A DNA stretch of 7,792 bases, taken from an uncultured Verrucomicrobiales bacterium. GTDB lineage: Bacteria > Verrucomicrobiota > Verrucomicrobiae > Limisphaerales > CANJSG01. The DNA lies in the NCBI GenBank assembly GCA_946480965.1, contig CAMLMI010000217.1, positions 1 to 7,792 on the forward strand, written 5' to 3'. Positions within the stretch are counted from its first letter, which is position 1. Each line of letters opens with the position of its first letter. Of the stretch, positions 1 to 5,995 are shown in pieces. The position numbers and the translations under genes were made by a program. Under the pieces are notes generated by a model. It ran no database searches, had not been told where the DNA came from, and was given only the letters and a program-made list of their open reading frames with translations.

Positions 1-1168
1 AAGATTGAGATGAAGAACCAGCAGAAGCCGTCCCACTGGCCACCGACCACGGACCACGGACCGCTGACGACGCGCCTTCCTCCGCATGATACGCCAGCAA
101 CGCCCGCTTCACCGCCTCGGCGGTCACCCGGCGCACGCCGCGTTCGTCGTGGAACTTCACCTCGCGTTTGGCGGGATGGATGTTCACGTCCACCAGCGCG
201 GGATCGATCTCCAGGAAGAGGCAGCAGACCGGGTAACGGCCCTTCATCAGCGCGGTGTGGTAGCCCTCGACGAGCGCCATGTTCAGCCCGCGATGTTCGA
301 TGGGGCGACGATTGACGAAAAGGTGCTGATCCTCGCGGGAACCGCGCGACACGCCGGGCGCGCCGATCAAGCCCCGCACACGGCAGGTGATCCGATCGGC
401 CGGACGCGGGGCATCGTGGGCGAAATCAACCGGGTCTTCGCCCGGATCGCGCACTGCGCCAAGCTCGCCGGTGAAGTCCACGGGCACCAGCCGGGTTTCC
501 GACGGGAGCAGCGCCTTCCAGCGTTCCCGCAGCGCGGCGATGGGATCGGTTTCCCGCGCGGCGGGCAGTTGCCAGACGGTGCGGCCATCGCGGACGAAGT
601 GGAACGCGATGAGCGGATGGGCCAGCGCCGCCAGCGTGAGGTAGTGCTGGACGTGGGCGGCCTCGGTGTCGTCGCTGCGGAGGAACTTGCGCCGGGCCGG
701 CACGTTGAAGAAGAGCTGGCGCACCTCGACGCTGGTGCCGGCCGCGCCGCCCGAAGCCTTCACGTCGGTCAGCTTGCCGCCGTTGATCAGGATCTGCGTG
801 CCCTCGGGGCTATCGCTCTCGCGCTCTCGCGTGGTGAGGGTGAAGCGGCAGACGCTGGCGATGCTGGGAATGGCCTCGCCGCGAAAGCCCATCGTGGCGA
901 TGCCCGCGAGGTCCTCGGCGCTGCGGATCTTGCTGGTCGCGTGGCGTTCCAGGCAGAGGAGCGCGTCGTCCTTGCTCATGCCCGTGCCGTCGTCGACCAC
1001 GCGGATCAGGCTGCGGCCGCCGGCAGCGATCTCCACGGAGATGCGGGACGAACCGGCGTCGAGCGCGTTCTCGACGAGCTCCTTCACCACGCTGGCAGGC
1101 CGTTCCACCACCTCGCCGGCGGCGATCTGGTTGGCGACCTGTTCAGAGAGGAGGCGAATGCGGTTCAT
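1..1168 (-). CDS. mutL: DNA mismatch repair protein MutL, N-terminal part (3' end cut by window edge)
   Basis: MutL is the GHKL-family ATPase that couples mismatch recognition by MutS to downstream nicking or strand removal. The minus-strand frame is open from the ATG at 1166-1168 to the window edge (389 codons). The first residues, MNRIRLLSEQVANQIAAGEV, are the classic MutL start. ATPase motifs follow: E30 and N34 in VVKELVENALDAG, D59 in DDGTGM, ATSKI near residue 77, and GFRGEAIPSIASV. Later come FFNVPARRKFL and the transducer-domain motif VNIHPAKREVKFHDE. The N-terminal ATPase/transducer region ends near residue 360. What follows (AEEGASSAVRGPWSVASGTA...) is the variable linker and includes a heptamer array. 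The C-terminal dimerisation domain, and any endonuclease motif, lie outside the window. No convincing Shine-Dalgarno sequence precedes the ATG. The upstream gene on the same strand is 418 bp away, so the two are probably not one operon. The identification is secure. Confidence 0.96.
   Translation of the reverse strand, partial: MNRIRLLSEQVANQIAAGEVVERPASVVKELVENALDAGSSRISVEIAAGGRSLIRVVDDGTGMSKDDALLCLERHATSKIRSAEDLAGIATMGFRGEAIPSIASVCRFTLTTRERESDSPEGTQILINGGKLTDVKASGGAAGTSVEVRQLFFNVPARRKFLRSDDTEAAHVQHYLTLAALAHPLIAFHFVRDGRTVWQLPAARETDPIAALRERWKALLPSETRLVPVDFTGELGAVRDPGEDPVDFAHDAPRPADRITCRVRGLIGAPGVSRGSREDQHLFVNRRPIEHRGLNMALVEGYHTALMKGRYPVCCLFLEIDPALVDVNIHPAKREVKFHDERGVRRVTAEAVKRALLAYHAEEGASSAVRGPWSVASGTASAGSSSQS
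33..67. repeat. Heptanucleotide tandem array, unit CCACGGA, inside the mutL linker
   Basis: Five period-7 units can be read on the plus strand: CCACTGG, CCACCGA, CCACGGA, CCACGGA, CCGCTGA. The two central copies are identical and the outer ones degenerate. On the coding (minus) strand it reads as TCCGTGG units and encodes roughly VRGPWSVAS in the MutL linker, which is low in conservation across the family. The frame is open through the array. Because 7 is not a multiple of 3, gain or loss of a single unit would shift the frame and remove the C-terminal domain. Confidence 0.75.
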
Positions 1169-1586
1169 CGACGCGCCGAGACAACCACGGAAGGGACGGG
1201 ATGAAAAAGGAATGTTGTTCGCAGGAGAGCGTGGAGGTCGTGTCTCTGATTTTGAAGAAACGGATCGGGCTGAAGCTGGCCGACTCAGCCAAAACAAGCG
1301 CGACAGAATGCCGATAGAAAACACGGAAAGCGAGCAACCTGAAAGGTTGTCATCGATTAGCCGGGGGTGAGGAGCGCGCAGCGCGTCGACACCCCCGGTT
1401 ATAGCCTTTCCGGGGGTGTCGCTGCGCTCAGCCCCCGGCTAATCGATGACAACCCTTCGGGCTGGATTCCGCTATCTGCAGATCAGGGCGATGCAGAAGT
1501 AGGAAAGATTGCGGGATGCTTGCGATACAACTGGCTGAGAGCCGGAACTGCCGTCGCCAAGGCAGGATCGCACCGTTGATCCGCTC
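1169..1586. other. Non-coding gap between the kinase 3' end and mutL 5' end
   Basis: This 418-bp gap lies between two minus-strand genes. Its central third is the large palindrome described separately (1335-1466). The part next to mutL (1169-1334) is less GC-rich than the flanking genes and should contain the mutL promoter on the minus strand, but I cannot pick out a convincing -35/-10 pair. The part next to the kinase (1467-1586) shows no recognisable gene. It has a short stem near the kinase stop (GGATC at 1565-1569 with GATCC at 1578-1582) that lacks a T-tract and is too weak to call a terminator. Short open frames here cover the palindrome or read through without family resemblance, so I regard them as chance. 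Confidence 0.6.
1335..1466. repeat. Large imperfect palindrome, REP/MITE-like intergenic element
   Basis: Two perfect 23-nt arms face each other: 1345-1367 (GGTTGTCATCGATTAG followed by CCGGGGG) and its exact reverse complement at 1432-1454. Inside them a second perfect 12-bp stem, CGACACCCCCGG (1387-1398) with CCGGGGGTGTCG (1410-1421), encloses an 11-nt loop. The segments between the stems (around 1368-1386 and 1422-1431) are also largely complementary, with about 10 extra bases on the left. At each outer end sits a small hairpin: CAACCT-gaa-AGGTTG (1335-1349), and CAACCC-ttc-GGGCTG (1452-1466) with one mismatch. No transposase gene is present, so if mobile it is non-autonomous. REP-type palindromes are known to be moved by RAYT (IS200/IS605-like) transposases; assigning this element to that class is inference. 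Confidence 0.85.
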
Positions 1587-2690
1587 TTAAGCCACCACAC
1601 AAGGCAGCTCCACCACGAAGGTCGCGCCCCGGCCGGGCCGGGCGATGTGGCTGACTTGGCCGCCGTGGGCCTCGACGATGCGTTTGCAGATGGAGAGGCC
1701 GAGGCCGGTGCCCGCTGCCTTGCCGTGCGTGGCGAAGGGTTGGAAGAGGCGGTCCATCAGCTCCTCGGGAATGCCCGGGCCGGTGTCCTCGATCTCCGTC
1801 AGCACCTTTCCGTCGGCGACGCTGAAACGGAGGAAGATCTTTCCGCCTTCCGACATCGCGTCGATGGCATTATGCAGGAGGTTCTGGAAGGCGCGCTCCA
1901 GGCGGTCGGGATCGGCCGCGAGCTGCACGGGCGGCGGCTGCGACTCGAAGACGACCTTCACGCCGGTGTGTTCCAGGCGCGGCTTCAGTTCATCGAGGAA
2001 GATCGGGAACAGCTTCGAGAAATCCGTCCGCAGCAGCGCCAGGTCCGTGTCGTTGCCCTTGGTGAAGTCGAGGATCTCGCCGATCAGCGTGCTGATGCGG
2101 TCCACCTGCTTGAGGATGCGCGCGCGGGCCATTTCGCGCACCTCGGGCGAGGTGATCTGCTGGCAGGCCAGCTCGGCGGAGACGCTGATCAGGTTCAGCG
2201 GATTGCGGATGTCGTGGACGATGGCCCCGGCGAATTTGCCGACCAAAGCGAGGCGTTCCGCACGCAGCAGTTCCTGCACGTGCTGGCGGCTGAAGTCGCG
2301 GAAGCGCGAGCTGATCTGCCGGAGCAGCGCCACGGCGAGTCCCGGCATCCGGTCGAGCAATCGCAGCACCTCGGCGCGGGGGAAGAACTGCACCACCACG
2401 TCCGTCGCGGCGAGGGCGGTGGCGGAACGCGGGTAATCGTCCAGCACGGCCATTTCGCCGAAGAAGTCGCCCGCCTTCAGCCGCGACAGGTCGCGCGTCT
2501 CGTGGTCGGGGTCGTCCACGCTGATGCGCACCTCGCCGGATTCGATGAGATACACGCCGTCGCCGGTGTCGCCCTGATGGAAGATCTCCGCGCCCTTGGG
2601 GAAGGAACGGCGGAAGGCGCTCTTGAGGATGTCCTCGCGTTCCGTGGTCGGAATCCGCTCCCAGAAACGCGTCTCGTGAGTCTCGGACAT
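1587..2690 (-). CDS. Soluble histidine kinase with N-terminal cyclic-nucleotide-binding domain
   Basis: This 367-residue protein is a sensor kinase without membrane segments or signal peptide. Residues about 10-125 form a CRP-like cNMP-binding domain, including FPKGAEIFHQGD and the phosphate-binding cassette FGEMAVLDDYPRSATALA. E79, R88 and S89 are kept, so real nucleotide binding is plausible. A helical link leads to the HisKA dimerisation domain with H-box AGAIVHDIRNPLNLI (phospho-acceptor H159). The HATPase domain follows: N-box FQNLLHNAIDAM (N270, N274), G1 DTGPGIP (D302), F-box LFQPFATHG and G2 GTGLGLSI (327-334). All catalytic boxes are intact. The likely reaction is ATP-dependent autophosphorylation, switched by a bound cyclic nucleotide, then transfer to an unknown response regulator. 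No receiver gene is in the window. The ATG at 2688-2690 is the natural start. The gene diverges from the one at 2878 across a 187-bp spacer that presumably holds both promoters. Confidence 0.93.
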   Translation of the reverse strand: MSETHETRFWERIPTTEREDILKSAFRRSFPKGAEIFHQGDTGDGVYLIESGEVRISVDDPDHETRDLSRLKAGDFFGEMAVLDDYPRSATALAATDVVVQFFPRAEVLRLLDRMPGLAVALLRQISSRFRDFSRQHVQELLRAERLALVGKFAGAIVHDIRNPLNLISVSAELACQQITSPEVREMARARILKQVDRISTLIGEILDFTKGNDTDLALLRTDFSKLFPIFLDELKPRLEHTGVKVVFESQPPPVQLAADPDRLERAFQNLLHNAIDAMSEGGKIFLRFSVADGKVLTEIEDTGPGIPEELMDRLFQPFATHGKAAGTGLGLSICKRIVEAHGGQVSHIARPGRGATFVVELPCVVA

Positions 2691-2877
2691 GGCTCAGAGT
2701 AGTTCGGGCCGGTTCGGGGCGCAAAAAGGGGCGGGGACGGGGCGGCCGCCGGTTGGGGCCGGAGCGGTCCGGAATGCGATGAGCATGGGCGGAGCGTCCG
2801 AGCCGGGCGGCTCCGGCGTCAAGGCGCGAAATCCCCCATTGCCAACGGGCGCATGGACGGAAAGAACTTCCAGCCGC

Positions 2878-3486
2878 ATGTCCGCCGTCAACGAAGCGCT
2901 GGTCCGCGAATACTTCGAGCTGCACGGATTCTTCGTCCGGCAGGGGCGGAAATTCGTCGCGCCGCAGGTGCGGGACGACGACGAGGTGGACTTCTTCGTC
3001 GTCCATCCGGAGCCCCAGTCCGAACCGCCGCCCTTCATCCTCCAGTCCGCCGATCTGCCCAAGCTGGGCCGCGCGTTGGTCGTGGTGAAGCCGTGGCATA
3101 CCGACACCTTCAGTCCCGGTTTGCTGGCGAATTCACCGGAGATCTTCCGCTTCCTCGAACCCGCCGCGTTGGCCCAGGCGGCCAAGGCTTTTCCCGACGG
3201 CAGCCGCATTCACCGCGTGCTGGTGCTGCCCGCCCTGCCCAAGGAACCCGACCTGTGCCGCCAGAGCATCGAGCTGCTGAAGGCCAAGGGCGTCGATGCC
3301 GTGCTGCTCTTCCGCCCGCTGCTCCAGGACCTGATCCAGAGCGTGGAGACGAACCGGAACTACCAGAAGTCCGACGTGCTCCAACTGTTGCGGGTGCTGA
3401 AGAACTACGAGTTCTTCCGCGAACCGCAGCTGGAGCTGTTCAAGCCGATGGCCAAGAAACCGCGACGGGGCAAGAAGGCGAAATAA
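2878..3486 (+). CDS. Unrecognised protein, possible degenerate PD-(D/E)XK nuclease fold
   Basis: I cannot name this 202-residue protein. I chose the ATG at 2878 ([20 protein letters not shown]), because the frame upstream to 2689 codes for a Gly/Pro/Ser-rich, low-complexity stretch typical of read-through, and a start at 2689 would overlap the divergent kinase start. The N-terminal order is a helix ([16 protein letters not shown]), an acidic strand [10 protein letters not shown] (D38), and a strand ALVVVKPW (K71). This resembles the helix-D-(E/x)xK layout of restriction-endonuclease-like folds, but the usual E before xK is V69. A later strand-helix-strand (VLVLP ... [15 protein letters not shown]) fits such an alpha/beta fold. 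The C-terminus is strongly basic ([14 protein letters not shown]), suggesting nucleic-acid contact. There is no signal peptide or membrane segment. The existence of the gene is fairly secure from codon use and composition; the fold is inference. Confidence 0.8.
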   Translation: MSAVNEALVREYFELHGFFVRQGRKFVAPQVRDDDEVDFFVVHPEPQSEPPPFILQSADLPKLGRALVVVKPWHTDTFSPGLLANSPEIFRFLEPAALAQAAKAFPDGSRIHRVLVLPALPKEPDLCRQSIELLKAKGVDAVLLFRPLLQDLIQSVETNRNYQKSDVLQLLRVLKNYEFFREPQLELFKPMAKKPRRGKKAK

Positions 3487-3500
3487 GCGTTGGGCAGGTT

Positions 3501-3586
3501 CCTCTTCTTCGTCTTCCTCCTCGTCCTCGTCCTCGTCTCGGGCAAACGCAGACGAAGAGGAGGAGGAAGACGAGGAGGAGGAGGAG
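3501..3586. repeat. Polypyrimidine/polypurine inverted repeat in intergenic space
   Basis: The strand is almost pure C/T with spaced G from 3501 to 3537 (CTC, CTT and CGTCCT units, including three tandem CCTCGT copies). After a 13-base loop (3538-3550) it becomes purine-rich from 3551 to 3586 (GAGGAGGAAGACGAG type). The two arms are complementary over most of their length, so the transcript could fold into a long hairpin, and the duplex has the base bias associated with triplex (H-DNA) formation. It sits 14 nt after the stop of the preceding gene and 58 nt before the trpG-like start. It may act as a transcription barrier or terminator between them, but there is no T-tract after the stem. Confidence 0.8.
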
Positions 3587-3644
3587 CGGCTGGCTGACGG
3601 CCGATCCGTTGACTTCATTCCCGGCCGCACGCACGCTCCCGGCC

Positions 3645-4214
3645 ATGCTGTTGGTCATCGATAACTACGACTCCTTCACCTACAACCTCGTCCAGTATCT
3701 CGGCGAGATGGACGTGAAGATGGAGATCCATCGCAACGACCAGATCAGCGTGGAAGCCGCCCTCGCCTTGAAGCCCGAGCGCGTCCTCATCTCTCCCGGC
3801 CCATGCTCCCCGAACGAGGCCGGCCTGTCGAACGACCTGATCCGCGCCTTCGCCGAGCGCCGCACGCCGATCTTCGGCGTCTGCCTTGGCCACCAGTGCA
3901 TCGCCCACACCTTCGGCGCGAAGGTCGTGGTCAACGGCCGGATGATGCACGGCAAGACCTCGCCCATTCACCACGACGGCAAGGACCTCTTCGAAGGGAT
4001 GCCGAATCCCTTCAACGCGACCCGCTACCATTCGCTCGTGGCCAAGAAGGACACGTTGCCGCCCGAGCTGATCGTCACCGCCTGGACCGAGGAGGACGAG
4101 GTGATGGGCCTCAAGCACGCCACGCTGCCGATCTGGGGCGTGCAGTTCCATCCCGAGAGCATCCTCACGGAGAACGGGAGGACCATTCTGAGGAACTTCC
4201 TGAAGCTGGGGTGA
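3645..4214 (+). CDS. trpG: Anthranilate/aminodeoxychorismate synthase component II (glutamine amidotransferase)
   Basis: This is a class I glutamine amidotransferase of 189 residues, full length for the TrpG/PabA family. It hydrolyses glutamine and passes ammonia to a chorismate-using partner (TrpE for tryptophan, PabB for folate, or both if shared). Evidence in order: [19 protein letters not shown] at the start, the oxyanion-loop segment [12 protein letters not shown] (49-60), the nucleophile elbow FGVCLGHQ with catalytic C80, the partner-interface motif MMHGKTSPI (100-108), RYHSLV, and WGVQFHPES with catalytic H169 and E171. The catalytic triad is complete. The ATG at 3645 starts exactly at the conserved N-terminus; the open frame further upstream is overlap with the preceding gene in another frame. 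No trpE, pabB or other pathway gene is adjacent, so TrpG and PabA cannot be separated here. Confidence 0.95.
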   Translation: MLLVIDNYDSFTYNLVQYLGEMDVKMEIHRNDQISVEAALALKPERVLISPGPCSPNEAGLSNDLIRAFAERRTPIFGVCLGHQCIAHTFGAKVVVNGRMMHGKTSPIHHDGKDLFEGMPNPFNATRYHSLVAKKDTLPPELIVTAWTEEDEVMGLKHATLPIWGVQFHPESILTENGRTILRNFLKLG

Positions 4215-4249
4215 GTCCTAGCGCTTCGCACGGCGACTCCCGAGTCCAT

Positions 4250-4507
4250 ATGGCCGAATCCATCAGAATAGAGATTTCGGATCAGCCTACTTTCGACGTG
4301 CTCCATCGCTTTCGGAATTTCGGTGAGGATGTATACCGAGCTCTTGAAGAAGTTTGCTCGGTAAGCCTGGAAGAAATCGACGTCGCGACCAACCGGTTCG
4401 TCGTTCGTGATATTCGCAAACGTGATTTGGGACTGGTCACCAAAACCATCGAACGAGAGCTTAGGAGACACCGTTTCGATGGTTCAGCAAAACTGGTGAG
4501 ACTGTAA
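4250..4507 (+). CDS. Small unrecognised protein, low-GC gene
   Basis: The product is an 85-residue soluble protein with no recognised family. The predicted order of elements is strand (SIRIEIS), long helix (TFDVLHRFRNFGEDVYRALEEV), strand (LEEIDVA), strand (NRFVVRDI), helix (DLGLVTKTIERELRRH) and strand (AKLVRL). That beta-alpha-beta-beta-alpha-beta order would suit a ferredoxin-like fold; this is inferred by eye. The composition differs from its neighbours: 118 of 240 bases in 4261-4500 are G or C (49%), against roughly 62-68% in nearby genes, and AGA, ATA and AGG codons appear. The ATG at 4250 follows the trpG-like stop by 35 bp; the longer frame upstream overlaps trpG and is not used. The next gene starts 27 bp after its stop, so the two may be co-transcribed. 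The GC difference suggests a different origin from the surroundings. Confidence 0.72.
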   Translation: MAESIRIEISDQPTFDVLHRFRNFGEDVYRALEEVCSVSLEEIDVATNRFVVRDIRKRDLGLVTKTIERELRRHRFDGSAKLVRL

Positions 4508-4534
4508 CAACCCGGGACAAATCTATAGTAGAGC

Positions 4535-4774
4535 ATGAACCCCTCCAAAGGCACATTCACTAAGGCCCGGATCGAGCCGGACTTGGAGCTGCCCGTTCCG
4601 GATCGGCCGTTGCCGCAGAATCCGCCGTTGAGCATCGAGGCATGGGTAGAACTCTGCGAACTGGAAGATGCCCTCCGCCGGTTGGGTTCCGGTTCTTCCA
4701 GTGGAAGTTTTAGCCCGACGGAGCTGCGTGAAGCACCTCCGATCCGTTACGCCCCTTTCGAGCTGAAGGACTGA
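4535..4774 (+). CDS. Small unrecognised proline-rich protein
   Basis: This gene encodes 79 residues with no family that I recognise. The N-terminal half is proline-rich and acidic (EPDLELPVPDRPLPQNPPL). A single likely amphipathic helix follows (SIEAWVELCELEDALRRL), then a Gly/Ser stretch (GSGSSSGSFS) and a short polar tail ending FELKD. The protein is probably mostly disordered, soluble, and lacks a signal peptide. It starts at 4535, preceded by a weak purine stretch (TAGTAGAG), 27 bp after the low-GC gene. Its base composition is closer to the rest of the window than that of its neighbour. It could be a partner of the upstream protein, but nothing in the sequence proves this. A spurious frame cannot be fully excluded. 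Confidence 0.55.
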   Translation: MNPSKGTFTKARIEPDLELPVPDRPLPQNPPLSIEAWVELCELEDALRRLGSGSSSGSFSPTELREAPPIRYAPFELKD

Positions 4775-4797
4775 TTCCAGCCCGCTAGTTTTCCCGC

Positions 4798-4825
4798 GCA
4801 ACTTTTCCGCACCGCCGGTGTCGTT
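4798..4825 (+). promoter_or_regulatory. Candidate ECF-type (possibly autoregulatory) promoter of the sigma operon
   Basis: The 66-bp gap before the sigma gene contains GCAACTT (4798-4804), 16 bases, then TCGTT (4821-4825). ECF promoters typically carry an AAC-containing -35 and a short CGT/TC-containing -10 at about this spacing, and ECF factors often transcribe their own operon. Transcription would begin near 4830, leaving a leader of about ten bases before the ATG at 4841. This is a match to a loose pattern only. Confidence 0.3.
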
Positions 4826-4840
4826 TACGGTGCCTCACCC

Positions 4841-5491
4841 ATGTCGGCGGAACCCGATCCAGATGCGCAACTGATGCTCCGCGTGCAGCGGGGGGACATG
4901 GCTGCCTTCGAGGCGCTGGTGGAGAAATACAAGCAACCGGTCATCAACCTCGTCGCCCGCACCCTGCGCGACGCCGACGAGGCGGAGGACGTGGCGCAGA
5001 ACGTCTTCGTCCAGGTCCACAAATCCGCCGCCCGCTACCGGGCCACCGCGAAGTTCTCCACCTGGCTCTTCACCATCGCGCGGAACCTTTGCCTGAACGA
5101 AATCCGCCGCCGCATCCGGCACCCGGCCGATTCGCTGGACGAACCCGCGCCCGGCAGCGACGAACCCCGGGAAGCCAGCCTGCTCGACCGCGCCGCCTCT
5201 TCCGCCGACGCGTCGGCCGTGCGCGAGGAGCTGTTCGCCAAGGTGGACGAGGCCATCCATTCCCTGCCGGAAACCCAGCGCACCGCCCTGTTGCTCTGCC
5301 GTGAGGAGGAACTTTCCTACGAAGAGATCGCCGAAGTGGTCGGCTGCTCCTTGTCCGCGACCAAATCCCTCATCCACCGCGCCCGGGAAACGCTGAAGGC
5401 GAAGCTGAAGCCCTACCTCGCCAGCGGGAAATGGAGCGCGCCGCACCCGGACACCGTGCCGGTCGGCGAAACTTTGCGGCCACCACGGTGA
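4841..5491 (+). CDS. ECF-family RNA polymerase sigma factor
   Basis: This 216-residue sigma-70-like protein has only regions 2 and 4, as in extracytoplasmic-function factors. Region 2 spans about residues 20-93: FEALVEKYKQPVINLVART, then DEAEDVAQNVFVQVH (core binding) and FSTWLFTIARNLCLNEIRR (-10 recognition and melting). A variable linker rich in D, E, S and P (94-130) follows. Region 4 (131-190) has SLPETQRTALLLCREEELSYEEIAEVVGCS and the recognition helix SATKSLIHRARETLKAKL, a helix-turn-helix that binds the -35. The 26-residue tail is Pro-rich. It directs RNA polymerase to a specific regulon, probably in response to an envelope signal, since the next two genes, 15 bp and then 4 bp of overlap away, encode a membrane protein and an exported protein. 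A candidate ECF-type promoter lies just upstream, suggesting autoregulation. Confidence 0.95.
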   Translation: MSAEPDPDAQLMLRVQRGDMAAFEALVEKYKQPVINLVARTLRDADEAEDVAQNVFVQVHKSAARYRATAKFSTWLFTIARNLCLNEIRRRIRHPADSLDEPAPGSDEPREASLLDRAASSADASAVREELFAKVDEAIHSLPETQRTALLLCREEELSYEEIAEVVGCSLSATKSLIHRARETLKAKLKPYLASGKWSAPHPDTVPVGETLRPPR

Positions 5492-5506
5492 TTCATCCCT
5501 GCGACC

Positions 5507-5995
5507 ATGAACCGGAACGTCATTGAAACCCTGCGCGAAACGCTCTGGCGTCGCCCCTTGACCGAGGCGGAGCTGGAACGCGCCCGCGCATGGCTGGCCG
5601 CGCATCCCGAGGACGCGGCCGATTGGGAACTGGACCTCGCGTTGAACGAACGGCTGCGCGGACTGCCGCCCAAGCCTCTGCCGAGCAACTTCACCGCCCG
5701 GGTGCTGGAGCAGGTGGCCTTCGAGCGGAACCAGTCGGAACGCGCCGGCCGACGCGGCTGGTGGCATGTGCCCCTGCTGCGCCGGATCGCGCTCACCAGC
5801 GGGTTGGCCGCCTCCGTCTTCGTCAGCGCGGTGCAATACCAGGCCAACCAGCGCCACCAGATGGTCCACAGCGTCGTGGCTTTGTCCGATGCCGCCGCCG
5901 TGTCCGACGCGGCGTGGCTGGAGGATTTCGACGCCATCGTGAAGCTCGGCCAGGTGCCGCCTTCGGACGACGAACTGTTGGAGGCGCTGAAATGA
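5507..5995 (+). CDS. Single-pass membrane protein, probable anti-sigma factor
   Basis: The product has 162 residues. Residues 1-85 are helical and charged, including TEAELERARAWLAAHPEDAADWELDLALNE and LPSNFTARVLEQVAFE. One hydrophobic segment, about residues 92-110 (RIALTSGLAASVFVSAVQY), follows basic residues (RRGWW...LLRR), which predicts a cytoplasmic N-terminus. About 50 residues follow outside, ending in an acidic helix (PPSDDELLEALK). Position right after an ECF sigma gene (15-bp gap) and this topology are typical of anti-sigma factors that hold sigma at the membrane. No HxxxCxxC zinc motif is present, so if it is an anti-sigma factor it is of the zinc-free sort. The stop codon overlaps the next ATG (ATGA), pointing to translational coupling. 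The role is inferred from context; I see no strong family signature beyond the general shape. Confidence 0.82.
   Translation: MNRNVIETLRETLWRRPLTEAELERARAWLAAHPEDAADWELDLALNERLRGLPPKPLPSNFTARVLEQVAFERNQSERAGRRGWWHVPLLRRIALTSGLAASVFVSAVQYQANQRHQMVHSVVALSDAAAVSDAAWLEDFDAIVKLGQVPPSDDELLEALK

Noticed and set aside
86..1204. Long plus-strand open frame (372 codons) opposite mutL
   Set aside because: It is antisense to a clear MutL reading with all family motifs; the Ala/Gly/Asp/His-rich product is typical of a GC-rich shadow frame.
1335..1466. Insertion sequence or integron attachment site
   Set aside because: There is no transposase or integrase gene and no flanking target duplication that I can see; only a palindromic element is supported.
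1367..1579. 70-codon plus-strand frame inside the palindrome region
   Set aside because: Its first half is simply a translation of the palindrome arms; it has no start signal and no family resemblance.
1565..1582. Rho-independent terminator of the kinase gene
   Set aside because: The stem is only 5 bp (GGATC/GATCC) and no T-tract follows on the minus strand.
1647..2702. Long plus-strand open frame opposite the histidine kinase
   Set aside because: It mirrors the kinase codons, has no recognisable motif, and the kinase shows every catalytic box on the other strand.
2689..2877. N-terminal extension of the 2878 gene to the ATG at 2689
   Set aside because: The added 63 residues are low-complexity Gly/Pro/Ser and the start would overlap the divergent kinase start by two bases.
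3133..3630. Minus-strand frame with poly-Ser and Asp/Glu runs
   Set aside because: The runs come from translating the CT/AG tract, and the rest is antisense to the gene at 2878-3486.
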